A stretch of DNA of 64,000 nt from Sphingomonas sp. PP-CC-1A-547 (GCF_003610375.1 NZ_RAPZ01000011.1:1-64000), one strand, 5' to 3'. Shown: positions 15,351 to 24,680, counted from the first letter of the stretch. The notes: generated by a model not told the origin, from the letters alone. A program made the numbers and translations.

Positions 15351-16988
15351 CTAGACCAGGCCGCGGCCTTCCAGCTTCAGGACGGGGACGAAACCCTCGC
15401 CGGGGTTTGCAGGCATCGTCAGGTGCAGCCCGCGTGCATCGCGGCGGTGCGCCACGCGGTTGCCGCCGAGTAAAGTCACGCGCTCGACCACGCCGTCGGC
15501 GAAGCGGTTGCGTCCCAGTGCCTCGATCGTCACGTCGCCCTGCGGCCAGCCCAGGAACAGCGCGTAGAGCGCCCCCTTGTTGGTGGTGAAGCGCACGTCG
15601 CGCGACGTGAACACGCCCGAAGACTGTTCGTTCTGCATGCCGGCCTGCAGCTTGGTCGGGCCCTCGCCGTAGATGCGCCATGGCCGCGAGCCGAAGATCG
15701 CCTCGTCGTTGACCGCGATCCAGCGGCTCATGCCGTCGAGGATCTTCTCCTCCTCGCCGTCGATCGAGCCGTCGCCTGGCTGCGGAATCGAGAGCAGCAG
15801 GTTGCCGTTCTTCGACACGACATCGGCAAGCCGCTGGATCACCTGTTCCGCGGTCTTGTAGCTTTTGTCGGTGAGCCGCGCGACGTTGTAGAACCAGTCA
15901 CCGATGCATGTATCGGTCTGCCACGGCTCGTCCCACAGATGATCGGTGAAGCCGCGCTCGACGTCCTGCACCAGCCCGAACCGCGCATAGGGCTTCAACT
16001 GCTTGGCGGTCAGGACCACGTCGATCTCGCCGTGCCACGCGATCGAGCGGTTATAGTAATCCGCCGCTGCCTGAAGCCCGATCGGGCCGAACGGCAACTC
16101 GTAATCGTCGAAATAGCAGAAGTCGGGCTTGTACTTGTCGATCAGGTCGGTCTGGCGCAGCAGCCATTTCGCGGCATAGCCCGGATCGTTCGGCGGCGGT
16201 GTCTCGATCCACTGGCCGTCGTTCGCGTCGTGCCACGCGTTCATCGCCGCGATCGTGTCGATGCCATTGGGCAGGACCGCATGCGCGCCGGTGTAGAGCT
16301 GTTGCGGGTCGAGCCCGTCCCACCATGTGCCGCGGCCATCGGCAGTGCGCAGTGTGAACGCATCATAGCGCTGGCCCTTCAGCGGACCGGTCGGATCATA
16401 GCCATAGGCGGTCTGATACCAGTGCCAGCTATGCGCAGCGTGGTTCGAGACGCCGAACTTGAGCCCGGCTTTCCGCGCCGCCTTTTCCCAGGTGCCGACG
16501 ACATCGCGCTTCGGCCCGACGCGGAGCGAATTCCAGGCGTGATAGCGGCTGTCGTAGCAGTCGAGATTGTCGTGATGATTGGCGAGCGAGACGAAGTATT
16601 TCGCCCCCGCCTTGGCATAGCGGGCGATCAGCGCGTCGGGATTCCAACGCTCCGCGGTCCAGCGGTTCATCACCTCCATCATCCCCGACTTGGTCGGATG
16701 ACCATAGGTCTTGAGGTGATGTTCGTAGGCGGGGTGGCCCTGCATATACATGAATCTGCCGTACCAGTCGCCCTGCTCGGGCACCGATTGCGGCCCCCAA
16801 TGCGACCACAGGCCGAGCTTCGCGTCACGGAACCACTCGGGGTAGCGATAGTGATCGACCAGCGATTGCCAGGTCGGTTGCACCGGGCCCCGCGCCAGCC
16901 CCATCGGGCTCTGCGCTAGCGCATGTGTTGCGGGACCAAGTGCGGCGATCCCGGCGAGAACTGAACGGCGGCTGAGATCGATACTCAC
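15351..16988 (-). CDS. GH29 alpha-L-fucosidase family protein
   Basis: The 545-residue product has a twin-arginine-like signal (LSRRSVLAGIAALG) and a GH29 barrel. Conserved parts include WFRDAKLGLWSHWGPQSVP, HHDNLDCYDSRYH and KPDFCYFDDYELPFG, whose first Asp after FCYF (about residue 293) is the expected nucleophile. A C-terminal beta-sandwich follows. GH29 removes terminal alpha-L-fucose, which in dicot xyloglucan caps the galactosyl side chain. It is last in the minus-strand operon and overlaps the esterase stop by four bases (ATGA). Other GH29 specificities cannot be excluded. Confidence 0.9.
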   Translation of the reverse strand: MSIDLSRRSVLAGIAALGPATHALAQSPMGLARGPVQPTWQSLVDHYRYPEWFRDAKLGLWSHWGPQSVPEQGDWYGRFMYMQGHPAYEHHLKTYGHPTKSGMMEVMNRWTAERWNPDALIARYAKAGAKYFVSLANHHDNLDCYDSRYHAWNSLRVGPKRDVVGTWEKAARKAGLKFGVSNHAAHSWHWYQTAYGYDPTGPLKGQRYDAFTLRTADGRGTWWDGLDPQQLYTGAHAVLPNGIDTIAAMNAWHDANDGQWIETPPPNDPGYAAKWLLRQTDLIDKYKPDFCYFDDYELPFGPIGLQAAADYYNRSIAWHGEIDVVLTAKQLKPYARFGLVQDVERGFTDHLWDEPWQTDTCIGDWFYNVARLTDKSYKTAEQVIQRLADVVSKNGNLLLSIPQPGDGSIDGEEEKILDGMSRWIAVNDEAIFGSRPWRIYGEGPTKLQAGMQNEQSSGVFTSRDVRFTTNKGALYALFLGWPQGDVTIEALGRNRFADGVVERVTLLGGNRVAHRRDARGLHLTMPANPGEGFVPVLKLEGRGLV

Positions 16989-17785
16989 TTGGCTGCGACG
17001 GTCCGGCGGATCGCGGCGAGCGCCAGCGGGCGCATCACCGCATAGCCGGCGGGGGTCGGGTGGACGCCGTCGCTCGCCAGCCCCGGCTTCATCGCGCCCT
17101 CGGGCGTGGCAAGCGCGGTGTAGTAATCGACATAGGTGAAGCCGTTCTTCGCAGCATAGGCCTTCAACCAGCTATTGAGCGCGCGGATCTGCGGCACCGG
17201 CTGCTTGTCCTTGCTCCACGGAAAGGCGGCGGCGGGCGGGGTCGACGCGATGATGACCTTGATGCCGTTCGCACGCGCTAGGTCGGCCATGCTGGCGATG
17301 TTGCCCTGCACGATCTCCATCGTCGAGGCGCCGGTGTTGCCGGCGATGTCGTTGGTGCCCGCCATGATGTGGACCGCGCGCGGCTTGAGCGCGATCACGT
17401 CCTCGCGGAAGCGCACCAGCATCTGCGGCGTGGTCTGCCCGCCGATGCCGCGATCGACCAGGCCGCCGGTGAACAACGCTGAGTCCGCACCGATCCAGTT
17501 GTCGGTGATCGAATCGCCCATGAAGACGATGCGCACCGGCGTGCTCGATGACTTCAACTGTTCGTTCTGCGCGCGGTACCGGCAGAGCTGGCCGAAGTCG
17601 CGTGTGAGCATGTGCAGCTTCCACGCCTCCCATCCGGCGCCATCGGTTGGCGACGGATGCGCGGGGCAGGGGGCCGCGACGATCCCGACCGGATCACCGG
17701 CATAGGGATCGCCCGGGACATTGGTCTGCGCGGCCGCCGGCAACGAGACCAGCGCCAACGCCGCAAGAGCGATCCCGCGCATCAC
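16985..17785 (-). CDS. SGNH/GDSL-family esterase, probable carbohydrate acetylesterase
   Basis: This 266-residue secreted protein has a signal peptide (ALAALALVSLPAAAQ). SGNH blocks are present: GDSITDNW with catalytic S92, the Gly of block II near GIGGQTT, GTNDIAGN (block III) and DGVHPTPAGY with the Asp/His pair (block V). Between an alpha-xylosidase-type and an alpha-fucosidase-type gene, the likely role is removal of acetyl groups from galactosyl side chains of xyloglucan (inference). It overlaps both neighbours by four bases, so the three genes are one translationally coupled operon. Confidence 0.88.
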   Translation of the reverse strand: MMRGIALAALALVSLPAAAQTNVPGDPYAGDPVGIVAAPCPAHPSPTDGAGWEAWKLHMLTRDFGQLCRYRAQNEQLKSSSTPVRIVFMGDSITDNWIGADSALFTGGLVDRGIGGQTTPQMLVRFREDVIALKPRAVHIMAGTNDIAGNTGASTMEIVQGNIASMADLARANGIKVIIASTPPAAAFPWSKDKQPVPQIRALNSWLKAYAAKNGFTYVDYYTALATPEGAMKPGLASDGVHPTPAGYAVMRPLALAAIRRTVAAK

Positions 17786-20196
17786 TTAGCCGAGACGATC
17801 TGGACCAGCGACGCGGCGTCCTGCCCGGTCGGCAGCTTGCCCGATGCGGTGAGCCTCCGGGTCTTGTCGTCCCAGCGCAGCACTGCCTTGCGCCCGCCCT
17901 TGGTGCGATAGTCGTTGGTCACGCCGTCATCGTCGTACAGCGCGAAGCTCGCATCTGCACCGGGATAGACGCGGATGCTCTCGAGCGCCTGCGCCGTCGC
18001 GGTGCTCGGCACCTGGACGCCCATCGGGATGATCGACCCGGCGCGTACGAACAGCGGGATCTTGTCGATCGGCGCATTCGCGGTGACGGTCTGGCCGCCC
18101 GTGAACCGCTGGTTGGTCCAGTAGTCATACCATTCGGCACCCGCCGGCAGATAGACCTGGCGGCTGGTCTTGCCCTGTTCGGTGACGGGCGCGACCAGGA
18201 AGGCGGGGCCGAACATATATTCGTCGCCCATGTCGGCGACGTTGGGATCGTTCGGGAAGTCCATGAACAGCGCGCGCATCATCGGCGCATTGCTCTCGTA
18301 CGTATGGCGCCCGAGCGAATAAATATACGGCATCAGCGAATAGCGCAGCTTCAGGAAGTTCGCGAGGACCGGCTCGGCCGCGGTGCCGTACTGCCAGATC
18401 GCGGTGGCCGGCCGCTGGCCGTGAATCCGCAACGTCGGCGTGAAGACGCTGTAGCCGAACCAGCGCGTGAACAACTCGGGATAATCCGCGTAGTCGGGCG
18501 CCATCGCGGTCGCGCCGCCGGGATCGAGCAGCACGGGGCGGGTCGCCTTGGGCCCATTCGGCCATTGCCACCCGCCGATGTCGCTGCCCCAATAGGCCAT
18601 GCCGCTGGCGGTGAAGCCGAGCCCGGCAGGGACTTGGCGGTGCAGCGCCTCCCAGGTCGACTTGATGTCCGACGACCAGAACAGCCCGCCGTTGCGCTGT
18701 GCGCCGAGATAGGCCGCGCGCGACAGGATCAGGTTGCGCATCGTCGGGCGATCCTTCGCCGACCCGTCCGCCACGCTCATCGTGTGGAGCAGCGGGAAGA
18801 CGTTGTGATAACGATCGCCCGAGCCGATCGAATAGAAGCTGCCATCGGGCACCAGATCGGGCTCGGTCTCGTCGAGCCAGAACCAGTCGAAGCCCTGGCT
18901 GGCGATGTTGTCGCGGATCCGGTCCCAGAACCAGTGTCGCGCATCGGGGTTGGTGCTGTCGAGCAACGCGCCCGCGCGGTCGGAGCGGATCGGCAGGCCG
19001 TCGACGACGTTGCCGTCCTTGTCCTTCAGCAACCAGCCCTTGGTCGACAGCAGGTCGAAGTAGCGCGATTCCTTTTCGAACCGCGGCCAGACGCTGATGA
19101 TCGAATGCATCCCCATCGACTTCAGCTTGTCGTTCATGCCCTTGGGATCGGGGAAGTAATTCCGGTCGATATCGAGCTGACCCATGCGCGACCAATAGAA
19201 CCAGTCGAGAACCATGATGTCGAGCGGCAGGCCGCGGCTGCGATACCCGTTGGCGACATCGAGCAACTCCTTCTCGGTCTCGTAGCGCGCCTTGCTCTGG
19301 ATGAGGCCGAACGCGGCCTTTGGCGGCAGCGGCGTGGTGCCGGTCAGCGTGGCGTAGCCGGCATAGATTTCGTCGGTGGTGGCGCCGGTGATGACGAAGA
19401 ACGAGACGCGCTCGCCGACTTCCGACTGCCAGTGCGTCGCGCTGTGCAGGCCGGGCGAGACGATTGTCGAGGACGGGTTGTCCCAGACGATGCCGTAACC
19501 CTTGTTCGTGACCATGAACGGGACGCAGACCGTCTCGCCCGCGGGCGCATCGTAATTGTGGCGGCAGTCGATCGTGCGGCCGCGCAGGTCCAGCTTGCCT
19601 TCCTGGTTCTGGCCCAGGCCGTAATAATGCTCGTCCGCGGGCGAGGCGAAGCTGGCGCCGACGCGGAACGTCTTCTCGCCGTTGACGGTGTGCGGGGCCA
19701 TTTCCCAGCCGGTCATCTGCGTCAGCATCGAGCCGTCGGGCTTGCGGATCGTCACCGACACGGGCGGCAGCGACGGCGCGAAATATCGCTCCATCTGCGA
19801 CGGCGCCTTGGGCCAGGGCTTGGCGTCGACCGACAGCGACAGCGCGGACGAGGTGAAGACGTCGGCGCCTGCATCGCTACGATGCGTCCAGCCGGCGGCA
19901 TCGGGCTTTGCGTTGGGACCATCGCCGGGGGGCGCGTCGACCTGGCCACGGTCGGTCGCGATCGTCACGCGGACGATGTTCGGGGCATAGGCCTCGACCG
20001 AAACCAGGCTCCCGTTGCGGTCGACCGTCGCGATCGGTGCGGCAAAGGCGGTGGTGCCGAGCGTCGCGAGCGCGACACCAATAGCCAACCGTGCGACCAG
20101 GCGCGACGACCAGCCCCGCGACGAGCGGTCTAGTCGCGACGTCTTGCCGGACTGATCGGACGGCTGCGTGACGACACGGGCTGGGGCAATATGCAT
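17782..20196 (-). CDS. GH31 family alpha-xylosidase-type glycoside hydrolase
   Basis: The 804-residue exported enzyme has a signal-anchor/signal peptide (LVARLAIGVALATLGTTAFA), an N-terminal beta-sandwich with HYYGLGQNQEGKLDLRG, and a GH31 barrel. The nucleophile motif is WFWLDETEPD (Asp near residue 440) and the acid/base lies in WSSDIKSTWEAL (about 508). Together with the neighbours this indicates alpha-xylosidase acting on xyloglucan oligosaccharides, though alpha-glucosidase is the family alternative. I start at the ATG at 20196, which follows GGAGAGGA; an in-frame GTG at 20211 lacks such a site. It is first gene of the operon with the esterase and GH29. Confidence 0.9.
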   Translation of the reverse strand: MHIAPARVVTQPSDQSGKTSRLDRSSRGWSSRLVARLAIGVALATLGTTAFAAPIATVDRNGSLVSVEAYAPNIVRVTIATDRGQVDAPPGDGPNAKPDAAGWTHRSDAGADVFTSSALSLSVDAKPWPKAPSQMERYFAPSLPPVSVTIRKPDGSMLTQMTGWEMAPHTVNGEKTFRVGASFASPADEHYYGLGQNQEGKLDLRGRTIDCRHNYDAPAGETVCVPFMVTNKGYGIVWDNPSSTIVSPGLHSATHWQSEVGERVSFFVITGATTDEIYAGYATLTGTTPLPPKAAFGLIQSKARYETEKELLDVANGYRSRGLPLDIMVLDWFYWSRMGQLDIDRNYFPDPKGMNDKLKSMGMHSIISVWPRFEKESRYFDLLSTKGWLLKDKDGNVVDGLPIRSDRAGALLDSTNPDARHWFWDRIRDNIASQGFDWFWLDETEPDLVPDGSFYSIGSGDRYHNVFPLLHTMSVADGSAKDRPTMRNLILSRAAYLGAQRNGGLFWSSDIKSTWEALHRQVPAGLGFTASGMAYWGSDIGGWQWPNGPKATRPVLLDPGGATAMAPDYADYPELFTRWFGYSVFTPTLRIHGQRPATAIWQYGTAAEPVLANFLKLRYSLMPYIYSLGRHTYESNAPMMRALFMDFPNDPNVADMGDEYMFGPAFLVAPVTEQGKTSRQVYLPAGAEWYDYWTNQRFTGGQTVTANAPIDKIPLFVRAGSIIPMGVQVPSTATAQALESIRVYPGADASFALYDDDGVTNDYRTKGGRKAVLRWDDKTRRLTASGKLPTGQDAASLVQIVSAK

Positions 20197-20377
20197 TAAA
20201 ATCCTCTCCACGGGCTTATGCCCTTACGGTAACGCGATCATGGCCGGAACGGCGATTTTGTCGTATAATTGCAGATACGGGAGATGGATCAACTGTATTT
20301 CCGTTGATCGTCGCACCCCGGGACTAAAAATCCGGGCGTAACCCGTTCGCTTTGCGCTCACGGAGAAGGATGCAGTC
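20197..20377. promoter_or_regulatory. Divergent promoter region between GH31 operon and GH35
   Basis: An inverted repeat GATCAAC (20287-20293) / GTTGATC (20303-20309), spaced by nine bases, lies midway. On the minus strand its left arm supplies a -35-like TTGATC, followed after 17-19 bases by ATTATAC (20269-20263), so a repressor bound to the repeat would block the GH31 operon promoter. The GH35 side has GGAGAAGGA at 20362-20370. Confidence 0.5.
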
Positions 20378-22021
20378 TTGGTTCGTATGAATAAGCTAAT
20401 CGCGGGCGTGGCCCTTTCCGTGTCGTTGAGCGGCGGTACCGCGTCGGCACAAACCATGACCGAGGTTCCGCGGATCGTCAGCAAGGCGGGTCGGCATGCG
20501 CTGATCGTCGACGGTGCGCCGTTCCTGATGCTGGGCGCGCAGGTCAACAACAGCAGCAACTATGCGTCCGCGCTGCCGCAGGTGTGGCCAATGCTCGACC
20601 GGATCCATGCGAACACTGTCGAGATCCCGATCGCGTGGCAGCAGGTCGAGCCGGTCGAAGGAAGGTTCGACCTGAGCTTTCTCCAGACGCTGCTCGATCA
20701 GGCGCGGACGCATGACAAGCGCGTCGTACTGCTCTGGTTCGGGACGTGGAAGAACACCTCGCCCGGCTACACGCCGGATTGGTTCAAGGCCGACAATCGC
20801 CGTTTTCCGCGGATGAAGATGAAGGACGGCACCGACCATTATGTCCATTCGCCGATGTTTCGCGCGACGCTGGAGGCGGACAAGCGCGCGTTCGTCGAGG
20901 TGATGAAATATCTGAAGGCGCATGATCCTCAGAACACGGTGATCATGGTGCAGCCCGAGAACGAAGTCGGCAGCTATCGCTCGCCGCGCGACTACGGTGC
21001 GCAGGCGAATGCGGTGTTTGCAAAGCCCGTGCCCGCCGCGCTGGCCAAGGCGCTGAAGAAACCGGGTGGCAGCTGGACGCAGATGTTCGGCGCGCAGGCC
21101 GACCGCGCGTTCAACACGTGGCACACGGCGCGCTTCGTCGACGAGATCGCCGCGGCGGGCAAGGCGATCAAGCCGTTGCCGATGTACGTCAACGCGTCGC
21201 TTGCAGGGCCCTCGAACGTGCCCGATCCGACCGGCGTCGCGAGCGGCGGACCGCAGCAGGACGTGCTGGATATCTGGAAGGCGGCAGCGCCTGCGATCGA
21301 CTTCCAGGCACCCGATATCTACGACCGTGATGCGGGCCATGTTGCGCTGTACCTCGACGCGTATGCGCGGCCCGACAACGCGCTGATGGTACCCGAGATC
21401 GGCAATGCGAAGGAGTTTGCGCGGTTCTTCTATGCGGCGCTCGGGCGCGGTGCGATCGGCTACGCGCCGTTCGGCATGGATGACACCGGATATTTCAACT
21501 ACCCACTCGGGGCGAAGGTGCTCGACGACGACACGGTCGACGCGATCGGGCTGAAATACGCAGCTCTCTCGACGATGGCGCGCGACTGGGCCAAGATCGC
21601 GTACGAGCATCCGACCTGGGGTGCGGCCAAGCCCGACGAGAGCACGGGGCCGACCGCCCCTCAGTCTACCACCATGGGGAACTGGACGATCGCCACCAGC
21701 TACGGCGAATGGCAGTTCGGTCAGAAGGACTGGACCTGGATCAAGTCCGAGCCCCCCGTCTGGGCGAAGCAGCCTGTGGGCGGCGTTGCCGTCGCACATC
21801 TGTCGCCGAACGAATTTCTCGTGGTCGGCGATCACGTCCGCCTGAACTTCGGGACGGCGAAGGATGGCCCGAAGAACGCCTCGGTATTCCGCGTCGAAGA
21901 AGGTCGCGTGGTCGACGGACGATGGGTGATGAGCCGCGTGTGGAACGGCGACCAGACCGACTACGGGATCAACCTCACCACGCCGGTCATTCTCAAGGTG
22001 ATCATGGGTAGTTACAAGTAA
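20378..22021 (+). CDS. GH35 family beta-galactosidase (with DUF5597-type C-terminus)
   Basis: The 547-residue exported enzyme has a signal peptide (IAGVALSVSLSGGTASAQ). The GH35 barrel has the acid/base glutamate E196 in VQPENEVGSY and the nucleophile E340 in LMVPEIGN. A C-terminal domain of the type found in GH35 'DUF5597' proteins follows. I use the TTG at 20378 because GGAGAAGGA ends seven bases upstream; the ATG at 20387 is 16 bases from that site but would also give a usable signal peptide. It probably removes beta-galactose from xyloglucan side chains after fucose release. It is divergent from the GH31 operon. Confidence 0.88.
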   Translation: MVRMNKLIAGVALSVSLSGGTASAQTMTEVPRIVSKAGRHALIVDGAPFLMLGAQVNNSSNYASALPQVWPMLDRIHANTVEIPIAWQQVEPVEGRFDLSFLQTLLDQARTHDKRVVLLWFGTWKNTSPGYTPDWFKADNRRFPRMKMKDGTDHYVHSPMFRATLEADKRAFVEVMKYLKAHDPQNTVIMVQPENEVGSYRSPRDYGAQANAVFAKPVPAALAKALKKPGGSWTQMFGAQADRAFNTWHTARFVDEIAAAGKAIKPLPMYVNASLAGPSNVPDPTGVASGGPQQDVLDIWKAAAPAIDFQAPDIYDRDAGHVALYLDAYARPDNALMVPEIGNAKEFARFFYAALGRGAIGYAPFGMDDTGYFNYPLGAKVLDDDTVDAIGLKYAALSTMARDWAKIAYEHPTWGAAKPDESTGPTAPQSTTMGNWTIATSYGEWQFGQKDWTWIKSEPPVWAKQPVGGVAVAHLSPNEFLVVGDHVRLNFGTAKDGPKNASVFRVEEGRVVDGRWVMSRVWNGDQTDYGINLTTPVILKVIMGSYK

Positions 22022-22411
22022 CTGCGGCGAGTTCGACCGATATCAGACAATGGGGAGGGCTCTACAGTGCTGCTCGCGATCGGTGTTCTTTCTTCGTCGT
22101 AGCGCATCGCGGATGCCATGAACCTGCACCGCGTCATGGCTTCGGGCTGCGCCGGAGCATTCGGTGTTGGCGCTGGAACACTGCGTTGGAAATTGAAAAC
22201 CACGCTTGGATGTCCGCTATTGGGGCTTGGCGCCACACTTCCGTACCCGCCGGGTAAGAATAGCCTTACTCCGAGCGTTATATAGTAGAATTTTCCATTC
22301 CCATTTCAGGGTCATCGGAAAAGAAAACTTAAAGTTCGTCTCAAGACTGACTATTTGCGCCAAATTTTATGGCCGCAACACGTATGTTCCAATAATGGCT
22401 TAACCACGTTT
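22022..22411. other. Intergenic region after GH35, lower GC than neighbours
   Basis: About 390 bases without a convincing gene. Bases 22240-22400 are clearly richer in A and T than the surrounding DNA, which can mark a remnant of acquired DNA next to a tRNA gene. No attachment-site repeat or integrase is visible. Confidence 0.35.
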
Positions 22412-22428
22412 CCACCACAAAGTGGTGG
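22412..22428 (-). terminator. Hairpin immediately downstream of tRNA-Glu
   Basis: CCACCAC (22412-22418) and GTGGTGG (22422-22428) form a seven-base stem with a three-base loop, two bases beyond the tRNA 3' end on the minus strand. There is no long U-run after it. It may terminate the transcript or guide 3' processing. Confidence 0.45.
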
Positions 22429-22429
22429 T

Positions 22430-22504
22430 TGGTGACCCCTACGGGAATCGAACCCGTGCTTCAGCCGTGAAAGGGCCGCGTCCTAACCGCTAGACGAAGG
22501 GGCC
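22430..22504 (-). tRNA. tRNA-Glu (anticodon UUC)
   Basis: The minus strand folds as a cloverleaf. The acceptor stem is GGCCCCT with AGGGGTC, the anticodon loop is CTTTCAC giving UUC, and the T arm contains GGGTTCGATTCCC. The discriminator base is A and CCA is encoded (22432-22430). A plausible promoter upstream has TTGACG at 22547-22542 and TTAGTC at 22525-22520, with 16 bases between. Confidence 0.95.
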
Positions 22505-22565
22505 TGCGTGGTGGAGGCCGACTAAGGGGAAGGGGGCGGGGCGTCAAGCGTTTCGATACAAGAAT

Positions 22566-24317
22566 TTAGTCCGCCCACGCCGCGTCCTCGATATGAAGTT
22601 CGGCCGACGGCCGCGAGGACCAGTCGTCGATCTTCGCGCGGCCGGCGAGCCAGAGCTTGCGGTGAGGGGCGGCGCCCAGAAGCGCTTGGCCCAGCGCGCT
22701 CTCGGCCGCGCGGAACGCCATCGCCTTGACGCTGCGGCCGTCGTCGCCCGCGACGATCGTGCGGACGTGGCCGTTGCCGACGATGTCCGCCTTGATGACG
22801 CGAACTGGGCCCATCGCGACGCGGGGGGCTGGCCAGCCCATGCCGTAGGGGCCGCCGGCTTCCATTGATTCGACGAGGCCGGGGTTTACGCCGCCAGCTG
22901 CCAGCACCGCGTCGAGCAGAAGGGCGCGGTCGCCGTTCGAGCGTTCGATTGCGGCGGCGAGCCGCTCCTCTAGGAAGTCGGTAAAGGCGGGGATCGCGGC
23001 CTCGCTGATCGTCAGGCCGGCGGCCATCGCATGGCCCCCGCCCGCCACGAGCAGTCCGTGTTCGCGCGCAGCCATCACAGCGGCGCCGAGGTCGACGCCC
23101 GGGATCGAGCGGCCGGAGCCCTTGCCGATGCCGTTCTCGTCGATCGCGATGACGATCGCGGGGCGGCCTAGCTTCTCCTTGAGGCGGCCGGCGACGATGC
23201 CGATCACGCCGGGGTGCCAGCCGTGGCCGGCGACGACGGCGACCGCGCGATCTCGGCTGGAGAGGAGGTCTGCGGCTTCCTGCACCGCGGTTTCGATCGC
23301 GCGGCGTTCTTCGTTGAGGCGGTCGAGTTCGGTGGCGATCGCGCGCGCTTCGTCTGGGTCCTGGGTGGTCAGCAGGCGCACGCCGAGGTCTGCGCGACCG
23401 ACGCGGCCGCCGGCGTTAATGCGCGGGCCCAGCGCGAAGCCGAGGTCGGTGCAGGTCGGGTTGCGGGTCAGGCGCGAGGCCTCGATCAGCGCGGCGACGC
23501 CGATGTTCTTGCGCGCGCCCATGACCTTCAACCCTTGCGACACGAACGCGCGGTTGAGGCCGCGGAGTTGTGCGACGTCGGCGACCGTTCCGAGCGCGAC
23601 GATGTCGAGCAGGTCGATCAGCTTGGGCTCGGCGCGATCCTTGAAGAAACCGCGGGCGCGGAGTGTGCGGACGAGTGCGGCGGCGGCGAGGAAGCACATG
23701 CCGACCGCGGCGAGATGGCCGTGCGCGGCGCCTTCGGTCTCGTCGAGGCGGTTGGGGTTAACCAGCGCGAGCGCGTGCGGGAGCGCGGTCGAGCATTTGT
23801 GGTGGTCGATGACGATCACGTCGACTGCCGCGTCGCGGGCGGCGTCGAGCGCGTCGAACGCCTGCGCGCCGCAATCGACCGTGACGATCAGCGTGGCGCC
23901 TTCGCCGGCGAGGCGGACGAGCGCTTCGCCCGACGGGCCGTAGCCTTCGAGCAAGCGGTCGGGGATGTAGGGGCGGGCTTCGATGCCGAGATCGCGCAAG
24001 ACGAGCACCATCAGCGCGGCGGAGGTGGCACCGTCAACGTCGTAATCGCCGAAGATCGCGACCTGTTCGTGCGTCTGGACGGCGTCGGCGAGGCGTTCGG
24101 CGGCGCGGTCCATGTCGCGAAAGATCGACGGGTCGGGCATGAACGCGCGGATCGACGGCGTGCGGTGCGCGTCGAGCGCATCGCGGGGGCAGCCTCGGGC
24201 GAGGAGGAGTTGAGTGACGAGGTCGTCGCCGGTAAAGCCGTCTCGGCCGTCAGCCGCTAGGGCTCGCCAACGCCAGGGCTGGCCGAGGATGGAAGAGGTT
24301 ACGCCGAGAACTGTCAT
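22566..24317 (-). CDS. recJ: Single-stranded-DNA-specific exonuclease RecJ
   Basis: The 583-residue product is a full-length RecJ of the DHH phosphoesterase superfamily. It has AIFGDYDVDGATSAA (motif I), VTVDCGAQ, the eponymous DHH in VIVIDHHKCS, then the DHHA1 and OB parts with GHGWHPGVIGIVAGRLKEK and the glycine-rich GGGHAMAAGLTI. It degrades single-stranded DNA 5' to 3' in recombination and mismatch repair in the cytoplasm. The start at 24317 gives the normal N-terminus for alphaproteobacterial RecJ. It stands alone, with tRNA-Glu downstream. Confidence 0.95.
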   Translation of the reverse strand: MTVLGVTSSILGQPWRWRALAADGRDGFTGDDLVTQLLLARGCPRDALDAHRTPSIRAFMPDPSIFRDMDRAAERLADAVQTHEQVAIFGDYDVDGATSAALMVLVLRDLGIEARPYIPDRLLEGYGPSGEALVRLAGEGATLIVTVDCGAQAFDALDAARDAAVDVIVIDHHKCSTALPHALALVNPNRLDETEGAAHGHLAAVGMCFLAAAALVRTLRARGFFKDRAEPKLIDLLDIVALGTVADVAQLRGLNRAFVSQGLKVMGARKNIGVAALIEASRLTRNPTCTDLGFALGPRINAGGRVGRADLGVRLLTTQDPDEARAIATELDRLNEERRAIETAVQEAADLLSSRDRAVAVVAGHGWHPGVIGIVAGRLKEKLGRPAIVIAIDENGIGKGSGRSIPGVDLGAAVMAAREHGLLVAGGGHAMAAGLTISEAAIPAFTDFLEERLAAAIERSNGDRALLLDAVLAAGGVNPGLVESMEAGGPYGMGWPAPRVAMGPVRVIKADIVGNGHVRTIVAGDDGRSVKAMAFRAAESALGQALLGAAPHRKLWLAGRAKIDDWSSRPSAELHIEDAAWAD

Positions 24318-24382
24318 GTTTCGGACGTAGTGGCTGTGGGGGGATTGTCGAGCGGGGAGGGGGCAGGGCGGTTGCTCGTACC

Positions 24383-24463
24383 GTCATCCTGACGAAAGTC
24401 AGGATCCAGTATTACGGCGGCAAGCGCTCATGGCTCTGGATCCGTGACTTTCGTCAGGATGAC
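24383..24463. repeat. Palindromic repeat, CATCCTGACGAAAGTCAGGAT type
   Basis: The left arm 24383-24409 and right arm 24436-24463 are inverted copies built on CATCCTGACGAAAGTCAGG and CTGGATCC. Each arm is itself a small hairpin, so the whole is a two-unit REP/BIME-like element of the kind scattered in sphingomonad genomes. Confidence 0.75.
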
Positions 24464-24526
24464 GTGAGGGGGGCGGGTGTGTCGCTGGTAAGGCGGAGGT
24501 TCAGCGAGGGCGAAGTCCCCGACACC

Positions 24527-24680
24527 CCCCGTTCGTGCTGAGTAGCGACCGAGTAGCTTCGTAGAAGCGTATCGAGGGCGCGTATCGAAGCAGGGTTCCG
24601 CGCGCCAACCTGTGCTTCGAGACGCCGTCTCGATACGCCGCCTGCGGCGGCTACTCGACGGCTACTCAGGACGAACGGGG
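24527..24680. repeat. Long inverted-repeat element, CCCCGTTCGTGCTGAGTAGC ends
   Basis: CCCCGTTCGTGCTGAGTAGC at the left end reappears inverted at 24661-24680 with one mismatch. Inside are further shorter inverted segments with CGTATCGA and CTACTCG. This 154-base element belongs to a class of intergenic repeat widely seen in Sphingomonadales. It carries no gene. Confidence 0.7.

Noticed and set aside
12703..15681. 992-residue open frame antisense to the halogenase and GH74 genes
   Set aside because: Arg/Pro/Ala-rich composition without domains; it is the complement frame of well-supported GH74 coding sequence in GC-rich DNA.
17647..20133. 828-residue open frame antisense to the GH31 gene
   Set aside because: Low-complexity translation opposite a clear GH31 enzyme with catalytic motifs and coupled starts.
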